Of a stretch of 64,000 bases of DNA, positions 1 to 9,100 are shown in pieces. The notes beneath the pieces were generated by a model. That model made no database searches. It was not told the origin of the DNA and was given only the letters and a program-made list of their open reading frames with translations. The DNA comes from Lysobacter capsici (GTDB lineage Bacteria > Pseudomonadota > Gammaproteobacteria > Xanthomonadales > Xanthomonadaceae). Numbering within the stretch: the first letter of the stretch is position 1; every line of letters starts with the position of its first letter. Location of the stretch: NCBI RefSeq assembly GCF_018732085.1, contig NZ_CP076103.1, positions 5,332,001-5,396,000 of the forward strand. The letters are read 5' to 3'. The position numbers were made by a program, and so were the translations under genes.

Positions 1-259
1 ACGCCGCTCCTACAGGCCGCTCCTATACAAGGCCTCGACACATCGTCCTGCCCCGCTTTTTCCCTCTCCCGCACGCGGGAGAGGGGCTTCGAATGCTCGA
101 GGCAGCCTCACCGACGCGCGCACCGGGCGTCTCAATCGAAAAGGTCGAAAAAGGGCGTTAGACCGATGCGTCCGCGGCAACTCCGCGCACCGCGCTTGGA
201 GGCCCGCGCCGCCCGGCCGGACATCCTGTCAGCCGGGCGACGCAAACCGCACGCCAGCC
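1..259. repeat. Intergenic stretch with two short repeat types
   Basis: No gene is seen. Bases 1-30 hold two partial copies of the family whose core is GTAGGAGCGG (here in reverse orientation, CCGCTCCTAC), which recurs near 2314, 2384, 33300, 46955 and 47009. Bases 62-85 form a perfect 10-bp stem (CCCTCTCCCG / CGGGAGAGGG) with a 4-base loop and no U-tract on either side, so it looks like a dispersed hairpin, not a terminator. Confidence 0.6.
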
Positions 260-475
260 CTAGGGAACCAGCGTGCCAAACACGGGCTGCGATTCCGCGT
301 CGTAGATCCGCAGCCACAGGCCCTTGGGCGCATGCATGGCGTACTTGCGGGCCTGCGGCAGCACAGCGCGCAACGCCGCTTCGGCGCTGCGGTATTCCTT
401 CTGGATTTCGGCCATCGCCACGGTCAGCGCGCTGTCGTCGCTACCGTCACGCTGCTTCAGTTCGACGCGGAACAT
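260..475 (-). CDS. Small hypothetical protein (71 aa)
   Basis: Not recognised. The 71-residue product is soluble and mixed alpha/beta in character, with an Ala-rich helical middle (about residues 20-45) and a C-terminal segment containing KGLWLRIYDAES that could form a strand pair. There is no signal peptide, cysteine or metal motif. The ATG is preceded by AAGGA at a spacing of about 7 bases, and the codon bias matches the neighbours, which is why I accept such a short frame. It is monocistronic: the next gene on this strand begins over 1 kb upstream. Function unknown. Confidence 0.7.
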   Translation of the reverse strand: MFRVELKQRDGSDDSALTVAMAEIQKEYRSAEAALRAVLPQARKYAMHAPKGLWLRIYDAESQPVFGTLVP

Positions 476-760
476 GGGTCATCCTTGTAAAGTTCAGCCG
501 GCCCGGTCTGGGGGAGTGCCCGCCTTGAGGCGGATCTATGACTCGGTGGTGCCGTCGGAGCGTTTAAAAGATGCTTGTTGCGTGAACAGGAAACCGTCGT
601 CGGAACGCCTGTAAGCGTGTAGGAATTTTCCTAATCTGATGTGCCTTGCGTCACAGGTTTAAAATGAACCGGTGGACTTGTCATAGCTTTTGTTCATGTG
701 GACCTGCTTCACGGATGAAATATTCCACCGTGGGTACGCCCGCAGGCACATGCCGCCGCG
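476..760. other. Intergenic region, promoter side of the 71-aa gene
   Basis: About 285 bases with no credible gene. The part between about 560 and 700 is AT-richer than the surroundings (TTTAAAAGATG, GGAATTTTCC, TTTAAAATG), as expected for a promoter region serving the leftward gene at 475. No operator or terminator can be assigned. Confidence 0.35.
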
Positions 761-1666
761 CTAACCGCCGCGGCCGTCGAATATCGGCTGCAAGGCCGCC
801 AGCCCATCGCGCAGCGCGTCGGCGAAGACCCGGATGCGCTCGGTGCGGCGCAGGTCGGGGTGACTGAGCAGCCACAGATCGACCGCGATCCCGGGCACCG
901 GATCGCCGACCCGCACCAACCGGCGCTCGGCATCGCCCAGGTGGCACGGCAGCACCGTCAGCCCCATCCCGCAGACAGCGGCGTCGCGCAACGCGATCAG
1001 GCTGTTGGCGCTGAATACCGCGCGCCGGTCGTACTGCTTGTGCCGCAGCCACTGGGCCATGGCGATATGGGCCAGGTTACCGTCGGGCACCAGCCAGTCG
1101 TAATCGGCCAGATCGTCCGGCCGGGCCGTTCGCGGCAGGCGCAGCGAACGCGGCCGGTACACCGCCGAGGCCATGCGCGCGACCTTGCGGCCGATCAGGC
1201 CTTCCGGCGGCTTGGCGCCCGGACGCAGGGCTAGGTCGGCCTCGCGCCGGCTCAGGTCATGCACCGCGTTGTCGGTGATCAACTCCAGCACGATGCCCGG
1301 GTGACCGCGGCGGAACTGCGCCAACAGCGGCGGCAGCACGCCGTGCAGCAGCGGCTCGACCGTGGTCAGCCGGACCTTGCCGCTCGGCCGCGCGTCCAGG
1401 CCGGCCAGACGACGTTCGGTCGCGGCGATCCGGGTTTCGATCTGCGCCGCGACCGCGATGACTTCCTCGCCGGTCGGCGTCGGCGTGTAGCCGTCGCGCG
1501 CGCGTTCGAACAATCGCGCGCCCAGGCTGCGTTCGATCGCGTTGATCCGGCGGAATACGGTCGGATGGCTGACCGTCAGTTGCCTGGCCGCGCCGTTGAG
1601 CGAGCCGGCGCGGCCGACCGCGAGCACGAAGCGGTAATCGTCCCAGGCCAAGGCTTGTTCATTCAT
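761..1666 (-). CDS. LysR-family transcriptional regulator
   Basis: A 301-residue LysR-type regulator. The N-terminal winged helix-turn-helix covers about residues 10-68 (SLNGAARQLTVSHPTVFRRI is the recognition region). A linker helix follows, then a periplasmic-binding-like effector domain at about 95-295. Length is normal for the family. I start at the ATG giving MNEQALAWDD; an upstream in-frame start would add 16 residues that do not resemble the family. The gene is divergent from the AhpD-like gene at 1765, with a 98-base gap. LysR proteins usually control the divergent neighbour, so that gene is the likely target (inference). The effector is unknown. Confidence 0.93.
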   Translation of the reverse strand: MNEQALAWDDYRFVLAVGRAGSLNGAARQLTVSHPTVFRRINAIERSLGARLFERARDGYTPTPTGEEVIAVAAQIETRIAATERRLAGLDARPSGKVRLTTVEPLLHGVLPPLLAQFRRGHPGIVLELITDNAVHDLSRREADLALRPGAKPPEGLIGRKVARMASAVYRPRSLRLPRTARPDDLADYDWLVPDGNLAHIAMAQWLRHKQYDRRAVFSANSLIALRDAAVCGMGLTVLPCHLGDAERRLVRVGDPVPGIAVDLWLLSHPDLRRTERIRVFADALRDGLAALQPIFDGRGG

Positions 1667-1693
1667 GCAATCTGGCCTTGCATTGGTGGCGGA

Positions 1694-1714
1694 ATGTATT
1701 TCAGCAATGAACAT
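1694..1714. promoter_or_regulatory. Candidate LysR operator between divergent genes
   Basis: In the short gap between the LysR gene and the AhpD-like gene an interrupted dyad ATGT-N13-ACAT is visible. It resembles the loose inverted repeats bound by LysR regulators, and its position between the divergent starts is right. The arms are only four bases, so chance is a real alternative. Confidence 0.3.
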
Positions 1715-1764
1715 CCTAACCTGCCGGCCTCGCGTCGCACGACGCCCCTGCCGAGGAAATTCCG

Positions 1765-2211
1765 ATGTCCGCTCGCCTGGATTACAACGCCATCGACCCG
1801 CAAGGCACCCTCGCGATAGCCGGCCTGAGCCACCATGTCGGCAAGAGTTCGCTGGAAGCGTCGTTGATCGATCTGGTCAACGTGCGCGTGTCGCAGCTCA
1901 ACGGTTGCGCGTATTGCATCCGCCTTCACACCGAGGAAGCGGTGGAACGCGGCGAAAGCCATCGCCGGCTGCATCTGCTGCGGGTCTGGCCGGAAGGTCC
2001 GTTCACCGAACGCGAACGCGCCGCGCTGGCCTGGGCCGATGCGATTACCTTGGTTAATCAGGCGCCGGTATCGGACGAGGTGTATGCGCAGGCGCGTGCG
2101 CAGTTCAGCGATGCGGACCTGGTGGCGTTGACGCATGCGGCGATTGCGATGAACGCGTGGAATCGGTTGGGGATCGCGTTTCGCAAGCCGGATCCGGCGT
2201 TGGCGGGGTGA
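1765..2211 (+). CDS. Carboxymuconolactone decarboxylase / AhpD-like protein
   Basis: A 148-residue all-helical protein of the CMD/AhpD family. The redox or proton-relay motif is intact: Cys48 and Cys51 in NGCAYC, followed by His55 in CIRLH. AhpD-type members reduce peroxiredoxins or act as general alkylhydroperoxidases; others decarboxylate lactones. The CxxCxxxH arrangement favours the alkylhydroperoxidase-like group. A GAGGA ribosome-binding site lies about 8 bases before the ATG. It is divergent from the LysR gene, which probably regulates it. Substrate is not decidable from sequence. Confidence 0.9.
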   Translation: MSARLDYNAIDPQGTLAIAGLSHHVGKSSLEASLIDLVNVRVSQLNGCAYCIRLHTEEAVERGESHRRLHLLRVWPEGPFTERERAALAWADAITLVNQAPVSDEVYAQARAQFSDADLVALTHAAIAMNAWNRLGIAFRKPDPALAG

Positions 2212-2313
2212 GTGTTTGGCATTCAATTGGCGACGAAGCTTGCGTGGTGCGGCAGCGTGGGGTTTGTGTCGTTTATGGCCGATGCGAGTCGCCGAGGTGA
2301 TCGCATGGGCTTC

Positions 2314-2412
2314 CTGTAGGAGCGACGCGAGTCGCGACCGCGGGGTTGCAGACGCGAAGCCAGTTACGTCGCAGTCGTAATGGCGCGGTCGCGCCTTGCG
2401 CCGCTCCTACAG
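2314..2412. repeat. Inverted pair of GTAGGAGCGRCGCGAG repeats
   Basis: A left copy (2314-2341, CTGTAGGAGCGACGCGAGTC then GCGACCG) and an inverted right copy (2384-2412, ending CGCCGCTCCTACAG) flank about 40 bases. Copies of the same family lie at 1-30, 33300-33329 and 46955-47039. They are REP-like intergenic sequences that could fold into a stem. Confidence 0.75.
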
Positions 2413-2430
2413 GTAGGCCATGTGGCTTGA

Positions 2431-3016
2431 GCCTGAAGTCGTGCAGTTCATCCAGTGCTGCGAAGCGACTGACTCGCGAGAACAAAAGCATACCCGGAGG
2501 GCGGCGCACATGGATGTGCGCCGTGCGCCACCGAGACAGGATGTCTCGTGTGGCGCATACCTGCGTCTGCTCCGCACGCGCGGGCACTTGATTCACAAAA
2601 AAGCGTTTTTCTTTGGTTACCTTTCTTTTGTCGCTTTTGACAAAAGAAAGTGACCCGCCGCTTTAGTGGCGGAAGCTTTTGATCCTGCTTGCAGCTCCTA
2701 AAAGGCTTCAAAGCTCTGAAGCCTTGAAGCTGTAGAGCCTTTGAAGCCGAAGGCAAGATCAACAGCTTTCGTCCGCAAGCGGCCGAGTTACTTTCTTTTG
2801 TCTAAAGCAACAAAAGAAAGGTAAACAAAGAAAAATGCCTTGTTGTGAATCAAAGGCTCGCAAGTTCGGTGCGGACGCGGGCACGCGCCACACGGGACAT
2901 CCATGCCCCGGTGGCGCGCGACGCGCATCCATGCGCGTCGCCCTCCGGGTGTGCCGTTGCTAACGCGAGTTACAAGCCTCGCAGCGCTGGAAGCGAAATC
3001 TGACATCAGACTCAAG
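2431..3016. repeat. ~590-bp imperfect palindrome (inverted repeat, arms ~235 bp)
   Basis: The left arm (about 2431-2665) and right arm (about 2779-3016) are diverged reverse complements. Both contain CACCCGGAGGG or CATACCCGGAGGG, then GTGGATGCGCG-like and CGTGTGGCGC segments, a GATTCACAA stretch, and a shorter perfect hairpin CTTTCTTTTGTC / GACAAAAGAAAG. Symmetry continues weakly into the centre near 2723 (GATCCTGC against GCAAGATC). Short frames inside the arms, ending in AFFFGYLSFVAFDKRK-like peptides, are the same sequence read twice and I do not regard them as genes. This explains the 920 bases between 2211 and 3133. Confidence 0.75.
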
Positions 3017-3132
3017 CAGGAAGCAAAAAATCAAAGCCAAAGGGCCAAGAGCCGAGCGCCAAGGGTGATTAGGCCGATGCACCAGCCGTGTCGAAACAAT
3101 CTCTCGCAAGCCGACTCGATCGCCGACGCGAC

Positions 3133-3942
3133 TCAAAACCGATACCTCACCACCCGCCCCAGACTGCGCAACCACCGCGAACGCCCGTACAACTTGAACA
3201 ACCAACGCTGCGCCAAAGGCAACGCCTGCATCTCCGGCAATTGCGCATACGCCGGCTCGTCGACGAACTGCAGGCGCGGATGCCAGGTTTCCAGGTCCGC
3301 CGCGCCGGCCGGTCCCCATTCGCCGATGCGCGCCTGGGTCGCGCGGATCATCTGCGCGTTGCGCAACATACGCAGCGCGAGCCGGCCATAGACGTCGCAC
3401 AGCAGTTGCCCGCCCTGCGGGAAGCGCTCGATCAGGCGCCGCATCAGTTCGCGCGCGCGGTATTCGTCCAGATACGGGAACAGGCCCTCGGCGATCACCA
3501 GCACCGGGCGCTGGTTATCGAGTTTCTCGATCCAGTCCGGTTCCATCACGTTGGTCGCCAGGGTGCGGTAACGGCCCAGCCGTTGCGGCAGCAAGTCGCG
3601 GCGCAACTGGATCACCTGCGGGAAGTCGATGTCGATCCAGTCCACGTCCAGGCCCGGATCGACCCGGAACACGCGCGCGTCCAGGCCGCAGGCCAGATGC
3701 AGCACCAGGGTGTCGGGGCGCGATTGCAGCGCGGCGCGGGTCCAGTTGTCGATGATGCGCGAACGCAGGGCCAGGCCGCGGATGTCGTAGCCGCTCAGGC
3801 CGAAGCGCTTGAAGTCGTAGTCGATGCGGCGGATCAGGTCGTCGGCCAGGGCGTCGTGCAGGATCGACGGCGTGGCCCGGTTGTCCATGGCCTTCGCGTA
3901 CAGGGTGATCAGCAAGGTTTCCTGACTGCCTTCCAGGCGCAT
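3133..3942 (-). CDS. Class I SAM-dependent methyltransferase, LCM/TcmP type
   Basis: A 269-residue methyltransferase of the leucine carboxyl methyltransferase/TcmP-like O-methyltransferase family. The SAM-binding glycine motif is LHLACGLDAR (about 81-90), followed by the acidic WIDIDFPQV strand that contacts the SAM ribose. The family motif VLVIAEGLFPYL is present further on. These enzymes methylate carboxylates or polyketide hydroxyls in natural-product pathways, but no polyketide genes are nearby, so the substrate is unknown. A GGAG ribosome-binding site sits about 7 bases before the ATG. Monocistronic. Confidence 0.9.
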   Translation of the reverse strand: MRLEGSQETLLITLYAKAMDNRATPSILHDALADDLIRRIDYDFKRFGLSGYDIRGLALRSRIIDNWTRAALQSRPDTLVLHLACGLDARVFRVDPGLDVDWIDIDFPQVIQLRRDLLPQRLGRYRTLATNVMEPDWIEKLDNQRPVLVIAEGLFPYLDEYRARELMRRLIERFPQGGQLLCDVYGRLALRMLRNAQMIRATQARIGEWGPAGAADLETWHPRLQFVDEPAYAQLPEMQALPLAQRWLFKLYGRSRWLRSLGRVVRYRF

Positions 3943-4219
3943 CGAACACTCCGGCGACGAGAGACGGCGCGGTGTCTACCGCAGCAACGCGGCGCCAGTG
4001 TGCGACCGGCCGTGTGATGCCGGAGCGTAGGAACGGCGATCGCGGCCGACTCGGTCCTGTTCAGGCCGATGCGCCGATTCGACCGCGCGGTCGTCGCATC
4101 GCCGGAACGCACGAGCGGTGGCGGCGCCCTCGCCTCGATAGCGGACGATGCTCGGCGCAGACCCGGCCGCTGCACTCCACCCGCCTGCCGTCATCCCGGC
4201 TGCGTACCGCGCGCCCCGA

Positions 4220-4609
4220 TCATTCGTGCTCGTAGAACTCGATCGGCAATCCATCGGGATCGGCGAAGAAGGTGTAACGGCGCCCGGTATACTCGTCGAC
4301 GCGCACGTCCTCGACCGCGATCGCCTGCGCCTTGAGCTCGGCCACGCAGGCGTCGATGTCGGCGACCGCGAAGGCCAGATGGCGCAGGCCGCAGGCTTCC
4401 GGATAGGACGGCCGCGGCGGCGGATCGGGGAACGAGAACAGCTCCAGCTGGCTGCCGTCGGGCAGGGCCAGATCGAGCTTGTAGGAGCCGCGCGCCTCGC
4501 GGTAGACCTCGGCGAGCACGCGCAGGCCCAGCACCTGGGTGTAGAACCGCCTGGAGCGCGGGTAATCCGAACAGATCAGCGCGACGTGATGGATGCTCGA
4601 CAGGTGCAT
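4220..4609 (-). CDS. VOC-family (glyoxalase-like) protein
   Basis: A 129-residue single-chain vicinal-oxygen-chelate protein with two beta-alpha-beta-beta-beta modules. The usual metal-site positions are present: His8 in SIHHVALICSD, a Glu in the QLELFSF strand, His77 in GLRHLAFAV and Glu125 in PIEFYEH. It resembles the YaeR/SMU1112c-type glyoxalase-like proteins. I chose the ATG at MHLSSIHH, preceded by GGAG at about 6 bases; the longer open frame upstream is off-family. Divergent from the DUF4031 gene (106-base gap). Substrate unknown. Confidence 0.88.
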   Translation of the reverse strand: MHLSSIHHVALICSDYPRSRRFYTQVLGLRVLAEVYREARGSYKLDLALPDGSQLELFSFPDPPPRPSYPEACGLRHLAFAVADIDACVAELKAQAIAVEDVRVDEYTGRRYTFFADPDGLPIEFYEHE

Positions 4610-4715
4610 GGCGACTCCGGCGAGCGGCGGGGGTTCGCTCGCGACACGGCGATTGTCGGATACTGGGCCGGCCCTGTCGCGGATGCATCGTGCGACGCCT
4701 GTCTTGGAGAACCGC

Positions 4716-5000
4716 GTGACCGTGTACGTCGACGATGCCGTCTGGCCCTGGCGCGGCGAGCGCTGGGCGCATCTCATGGCCGACACCCTCGATGAACTGC
4801 ACGAGTTCGCGCAACGCCTGGGGCGGCCGCGGGTATCGTTCCAGAACAAGCTCAGCGGCTGCCACTACGACGTCACCGCGCAGATGCGCGAACGCGCGCT
4901 GGCGCTGGGCGCGGTGGCGATCTCGCGTCACCGCGACCGGGCTCAGGTGCGCGCGATCATCCAGCGCGCGCGCGATCAGGCCGCCGGTCTGGCGCCATAA
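4716..5000 (+). CDS. DUF4031 domain-containing protein
   Basis: A 94-residue protein matching the DUF4031 pattern: VTVYVDDAVWPWRGERW at the N-terminus, DTLDELHEFAQRLG in the middle, HYDVT and ALALGAVAISR near the end. I use the GTG at 4716, which has a GGAGA ribosome-binding site 5 bases upstream and begins exactly at the family's first strand; upstream in-frame starts would overlap the divergent VOC gene. Function of the family is not established. No signal peptide. Confidence 0.85.
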   Translation: MTVYVDDAVWPWRGERWAHLMADTLDELHEFAQRLGRPRVSFQNKLSGCHYDVTAQMRERALALGAVAISRHRDRAQVRAIIQRARDQAAGLAP

Positions 5001-5061
5001 GCGGCGCGCTCGGCGGTGCGCCTAAGCGACCCGCGACACCCCTGAACTATCTGCACCCCGC

Positions 5062-5691
5062 TCAGCGGCGCGCGTCGACCGCCATGCGCACCGCCAGCGC
5101 CGACAACACGCCGCCCATGACCCAGCGCTGCGCGGCGACCCAGCGCGGCCGTCCGGCCAGGAAGTTCGCGATGCCGCCGGCGCCGGCCACGATCAGCGCG
5201 TTGACGCCGACACTAATCGCGATCTGCAGGCTGCCCAGCGCGAGCGATTGCAGCATCACGCTCTTGTGCGGGTCGATGAACTGCGGCAACAGCGCGAGGT
5301 AGAACATCGCGACCTTGGGATTGAGCAGGCTGGTCAGCAGGCCCATCACGAACAACCGGCGCGGGCTGTCGGCCGGCAGGTCGCGGACCTGGAACGGCGA
5401 GCGGCCGCCGGGGCGGATCGCCTGCCAGGCCATCCACAGCAGATAGGCCGCGCCGCCGATGCGCAGCGCGTCGTAGGCGTAAGGCACCGCGAACAGCAGC
5501 GCGGTGATGCCGAAGGCGGCGGCGAACAGATAGAAGAAGAAGCCCACGCCGACCCCGGCCAGCGAGGTCAGGCCGGCCTTGCGGCCTTGGCAGATCGAGC
5601 GCGAGACGAGGTAGACCATGTTCGGGCCTGGGGTCAGCACCATCACCAGGGCCAGGCCGGCGAAGGCCAGCAATGCCGAAAGCTCGAACAT
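5062..5691 (-). CDS. LysE/RhtB-family amino-acid exporter
   Basis: A 209-residue inner-membrane protein with about six transmembrane segments. The family signature lies at residues 15-30 (VMVLTPGPNMVYLVSRS). These proteins export amino acids such as homoserine, threonine, lysine or related metabolites. The length is typical. An AGGAGA ribosome-binding site precedes the ATG by 6 bases. The gene stands alone and the substrate cannot be inferred. Confidence 0.93.
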   Translation of the reverse strand: MFELSALLAFAGLALVMVLTPGPNMVYLVSRSICQGRKAGLTSLAGVGVGFFFYLFAAAFGITALLFAVPYAYDALRIGGAAYLLWMAWQAIRPGGRSPFQVRDLPADSPRRLFVMGLLTSLLNPKVAMFYLALLPQFIDPHKSVMLQSLALGSLQIAISVGVNALIVAGAGGIANFLAGRPRWVAAQRWVMGGVLSALAVRMAVDARR

Positions 5692-5818
5692 TTTTCTTCT
5701 CCTGGTGATGGGGCCGCGCGTGCAGCTTGATGTTGGCCATCATCGCCGATTGCGAGGACGGGGATAAGCGGCTTGGTTTGCAACGCTGTGGCGTGGCGGC
5801 GCGGTGGCTGATCGAAGA

Positions 5819-6005
5819 GCAAATCCCCCCTGCCCCCCTTTTTCAAAGGGGGGAACTTCGATGGAGGGTGTTGGGGTTTGTAGTGACCGGGCTGACGACT
5901 GCTCGATGCTTCGAACTCGACCGAAGCCGAACAACCGCAACCCTAGCCGCCCCCCACACGACGGGTTCCCCCCTTTGAAAAAGGGGGGCCAGGGGGGATT
6001 TGCTC
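5819..6005. repeat. Inverted pair of C/G-run repeats
   Basis: Bases 5819-5856 (AAATCCCCCCTGCCCCCCTT then TTTCAAAGGGGGG) reappear in inverted orientation at about 5964-6005 (CCCCCCTTTGAAAAAGGGGG then GGATTT). Each unit is itself a small hairpin (CCCCCC-tttttcaaa-GGGGGG). They lie between the LysE gene and the autotransporter. Confidence 0.75.
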
Positions 6006-6031
6006 TTATCCACAAGCACAAGCGTCCTCCC

Positions 6032-6067
6032 AAAAAAAAGCCGCGACGGCCAAAACCGTCGCGGCTT
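6032..6067 (-). terminator. Rho-independent terminator of the subtilisin autotransporter
   Basis: Read on the minus strand, GCCGCGACGG-loop-CCGTCGCGGC forms a perfect 10-bp GC stem followed by a run of eight T. It begins about 40 bases after the stop codon of the leftward autotransporter gene. Confidence 0.9.
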
Positions 6068-6105
6068 CCTCATCACTCACTACCGCCCAAAAACGGGCGC
6101 CAACC

Positions 6106-9100
6106 TCAGAACCGCAACGAATACCGCGCATTGACCCCATGGTCGTTCGCCTCATCGGCGATCTGACCGCTGTAGTTCAACTCCAGCAACCCATTGGCGC
6201 TCAAGCGCGCGGCGATGCCCGCTTCGAGCAAGGTCGCGTCGTCGGCCAGCGGCGCGCCTTGCACGGTGAACGCATTGGCGCCGCGCCAGGCGACCGAGGT
6301 CTGCGGGGTCAGATCGCCGGTGGCGTGACGACGGCCCAGGCCGCCACGCAGGCTCAGCCAGCTGTCGTCCTGCTGCGAACCCTTGAGGTTGACGTTGAAG
6401 CGCAGGCCCACGGTCGACAGATTGACCCGGCTGTCGGCGCTGCGGCCGGTCAGCGCGGCGGCGCCGCCGGTTTCCTGGAAGCCGTCGCTGCTCACCCGCA
6501 CCTGGGCGAACTGCGCATACGGTTCGAACTCCCAGGCGCCGGCATTGAAGCGATAGCCGCCTTCGACGAAGCCCTGCTTGCTGTCGGCGTCGTACGACGC
6601 GCGGGTGCGGTCGCTGAAACCGTTGAAGCCGATGCGGCGTTCAAGATCGACGTCCTGACGGGCGAAGGTGACGCCCGCGCTCAGGCCGAAGCCGCCCCAG
6701 TTCTGACCGGTGTAGACACCGAGGTGACGGCTCTTGACCCGGCCCTTGTCGAGACGGTCGTCGTTGCTGTCGCTGCGTCCGGTGCCACCGAGCACGCCGA
6801 TGCGCCAGCCGCCGTCGAAGCGGTAGTCGTAACCCACCAGCGTCGCCGAACCGTTGTACTCGTTGCGCGCGGCATTGCCGTCGCCGTCGAGGGTGCCGCC
6901 GGACTTGATCAGCTCGACCCACGCGCCCTGCGAGGATTCGCCATCGCCATCGGCGGCGAACGCGCCGCGTCCAGCGCGTGCGCGCACCAGCGCCGCATCG
7001 CGGATATGGCGCTGATCGTCGACCATGATCGAACGCAGGCTGGCATGGCCTTCGCCGCTGAGCGAATCCAGCGCCGCGACCGCCTGGGTCGGGAACAACT
7101 GGGTCAACGGCTGCGGAATGCCCTGGCCGATCGCGAGTTGATCGGCCGCGGCCGCCGCCGCGCGCTGGTTCTCGGTCTGCGCCGCCGACGCGAGGCTGGC
7201 GCCGCGGGTCACCGCCACGCCGACCTGGTTGGCCGCGTAGCTCAGGCCGAACTTGAGGAACGGCGAGAACGCGGTCTGATCGAGCGCGGCGAACTGGCCG
7301 CTGACGCCGCCGCCGGCGGTGAGCAGGTTGAACGACTGACCGAGCAGGTACTGGCCCGGCGCGTGATGCACGACCAGGGTGCCGCCTTCCAGAGTCGCCT
7401 TGCCGCTGACGCTGATCAGGTCGGACTGGCCGCCGGCCGACAATTCGGCGTCGTAGATCGAGCCGGCCGCCTGGGTGTAGTCGCCCTGTACGCTCAAGGT
7501 ACCGATCGAATTGCCCGGCGAGACCACGCCTTCGATGCGCGCGTTGCCGACGATGCGGCCGCTGCCGGCCAGGATGCCGCCGCTGCGCACCGCCAGGGTC
7601 TGGTCGCTGCTCAGGCTGCCGTTGACGATCAGCGCGCCGCCGGTGACTTCCGCCGCATACGTGTTGTTGCCGGTCAGTTCGAGCACGCCCTGCCGCACGG
7701 TGAGGCCGGCGAAGTCGTTATTGCCGCTCAGACGCAGCCAGCCCACGCCGGACTTGGTCAAGCGGCCGGGGCCGCCGATGTCGTTGCGCCAGTCGTCCCA
7801 GGCCGCGCCTTCCCACACCTTGGCGCCGCCGGCACGCTGGTTCATCACCACGTCGGTGTCCACGCGCAACTGGCCCGGGCCGTCGATGGCCTTCTTCAGA
7901 TCGAGCATGCCCCAGCCGTAGATCTCGTCCACGCCCGGCGCGCCGATGTCGGTCGCGGTGGTCAGCAGCACATCGCGCACCTGCGCGCTGCTCAGGTACG
8001 GGAAGCGTTCGAACAACAGGCCGAGCGCACCGGTGACGTGCGGCGCGGCCATCGAGGTGCCGGTGAGCAGGCCGTAATCGTATTCGGGCGCTTCGTTGTC
8101 GATCAGGAAACGCAGGTAGTCGTCGGTTTCATCGATACGCCCGTCGATGCGGCCGGCGATGATGGTGCTGTCGATGTCGGTGCCCGGCGCGGACACGCAC
8201 CAGTCCTTGCTGAAGCCGCAGATGCTCGAGCTTTCGTCGATGACGTAGCCCTCTTCGCCTTCGCCCGGCAGACGCACGTTGGCGACGCTGAGCCAGTACG
8301 GCTCGATCTCCTTGTGCCAGCGCGGCAGCGTCGCGGCGATGCTGGCCAGGCCACCGGCCTGATTGCCGGCCGCCCACACCTGGATCAGGTCGGACGCGGG
8401 CTTGCCGTCCTTGGACTGATAGATGCCGGCGAACACTTCGTAGCCCGCGCCTTGCTGCGCGTAGTACGCCTCCAACTGCGCCTCGGTGGTGTTGCGGCGG
8501 GTCGGGCCCCAGCTGTGGTTGATCGCGCGCGTGCCCAGTGCCTGCGCTTGATCGAACATGCTTTGCGTCGCCGGATCTTCCGGATCGGTGCGGTACAGCG
8601 GACGCGGACGGTAGAAGCCGTCTGGGTCCAGCCGCCATTCGTTGTAGGTATCGCCGAACACGGTCGCGGCGGTGAGGTCGGCGCCGAACGCGACACCGTG
8701 CGTGCCGGTGCCGTCGCGGTTCGCGCCGATGGTGCCGGCGACGTGAGTGCCGTGCTCTTCGTACACGAAGCCATACGGCAAGCCCGCGGCGATGAGACGC
8801 GCGGCCAATGCCGGCGGCACGCCCGGGCCGAGACCGTAATACGACTTGCCCGGGCGGTCGCCGCGGGTCGCGCCGCAAGCGCCCAGGCCGGCCACCACCG
8901 ACGGATCGGCGCATTCGGGATCGTTGCTCAACGCGATGCTGGTGGTGTTGCGGCCGGAAAACTCCGGATGCGCGAGCGCGGTGCCCGAGTCGAACAGGCC
9001 CAGGCGCACGCCCTTGCCGGTGAGGCCGCGCGCGTAGGCGTAGTGGGCGTTGATCGCTTCCAGGCCCCAGTCGCGCTTGAATTCCTCGCTGCGCCAGCTG

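Noticed and set aside
62..85. Hairpin at the left edge as a transcription terminator
   Set aside because: The stem is perfect, but neither side has a U-tract; it is better explained as a dispersed hairpin repeat.
2420..3015. Short proteins ending in AFFFGYLSFVAFDKRK-like sequence inside the palindrome arms
   Set aside because: The two frames are the same diverged repeat read from each arm, without ribosome-binding sites or domain; they are repeat-derived.
3133..3942. Methyltransferase as part of a natural-product cluster
   Set aside because: LCM/TcmP-type enzymes occur in polyketide pathways, but no biosynthetic partner gene lies within several kilobases.
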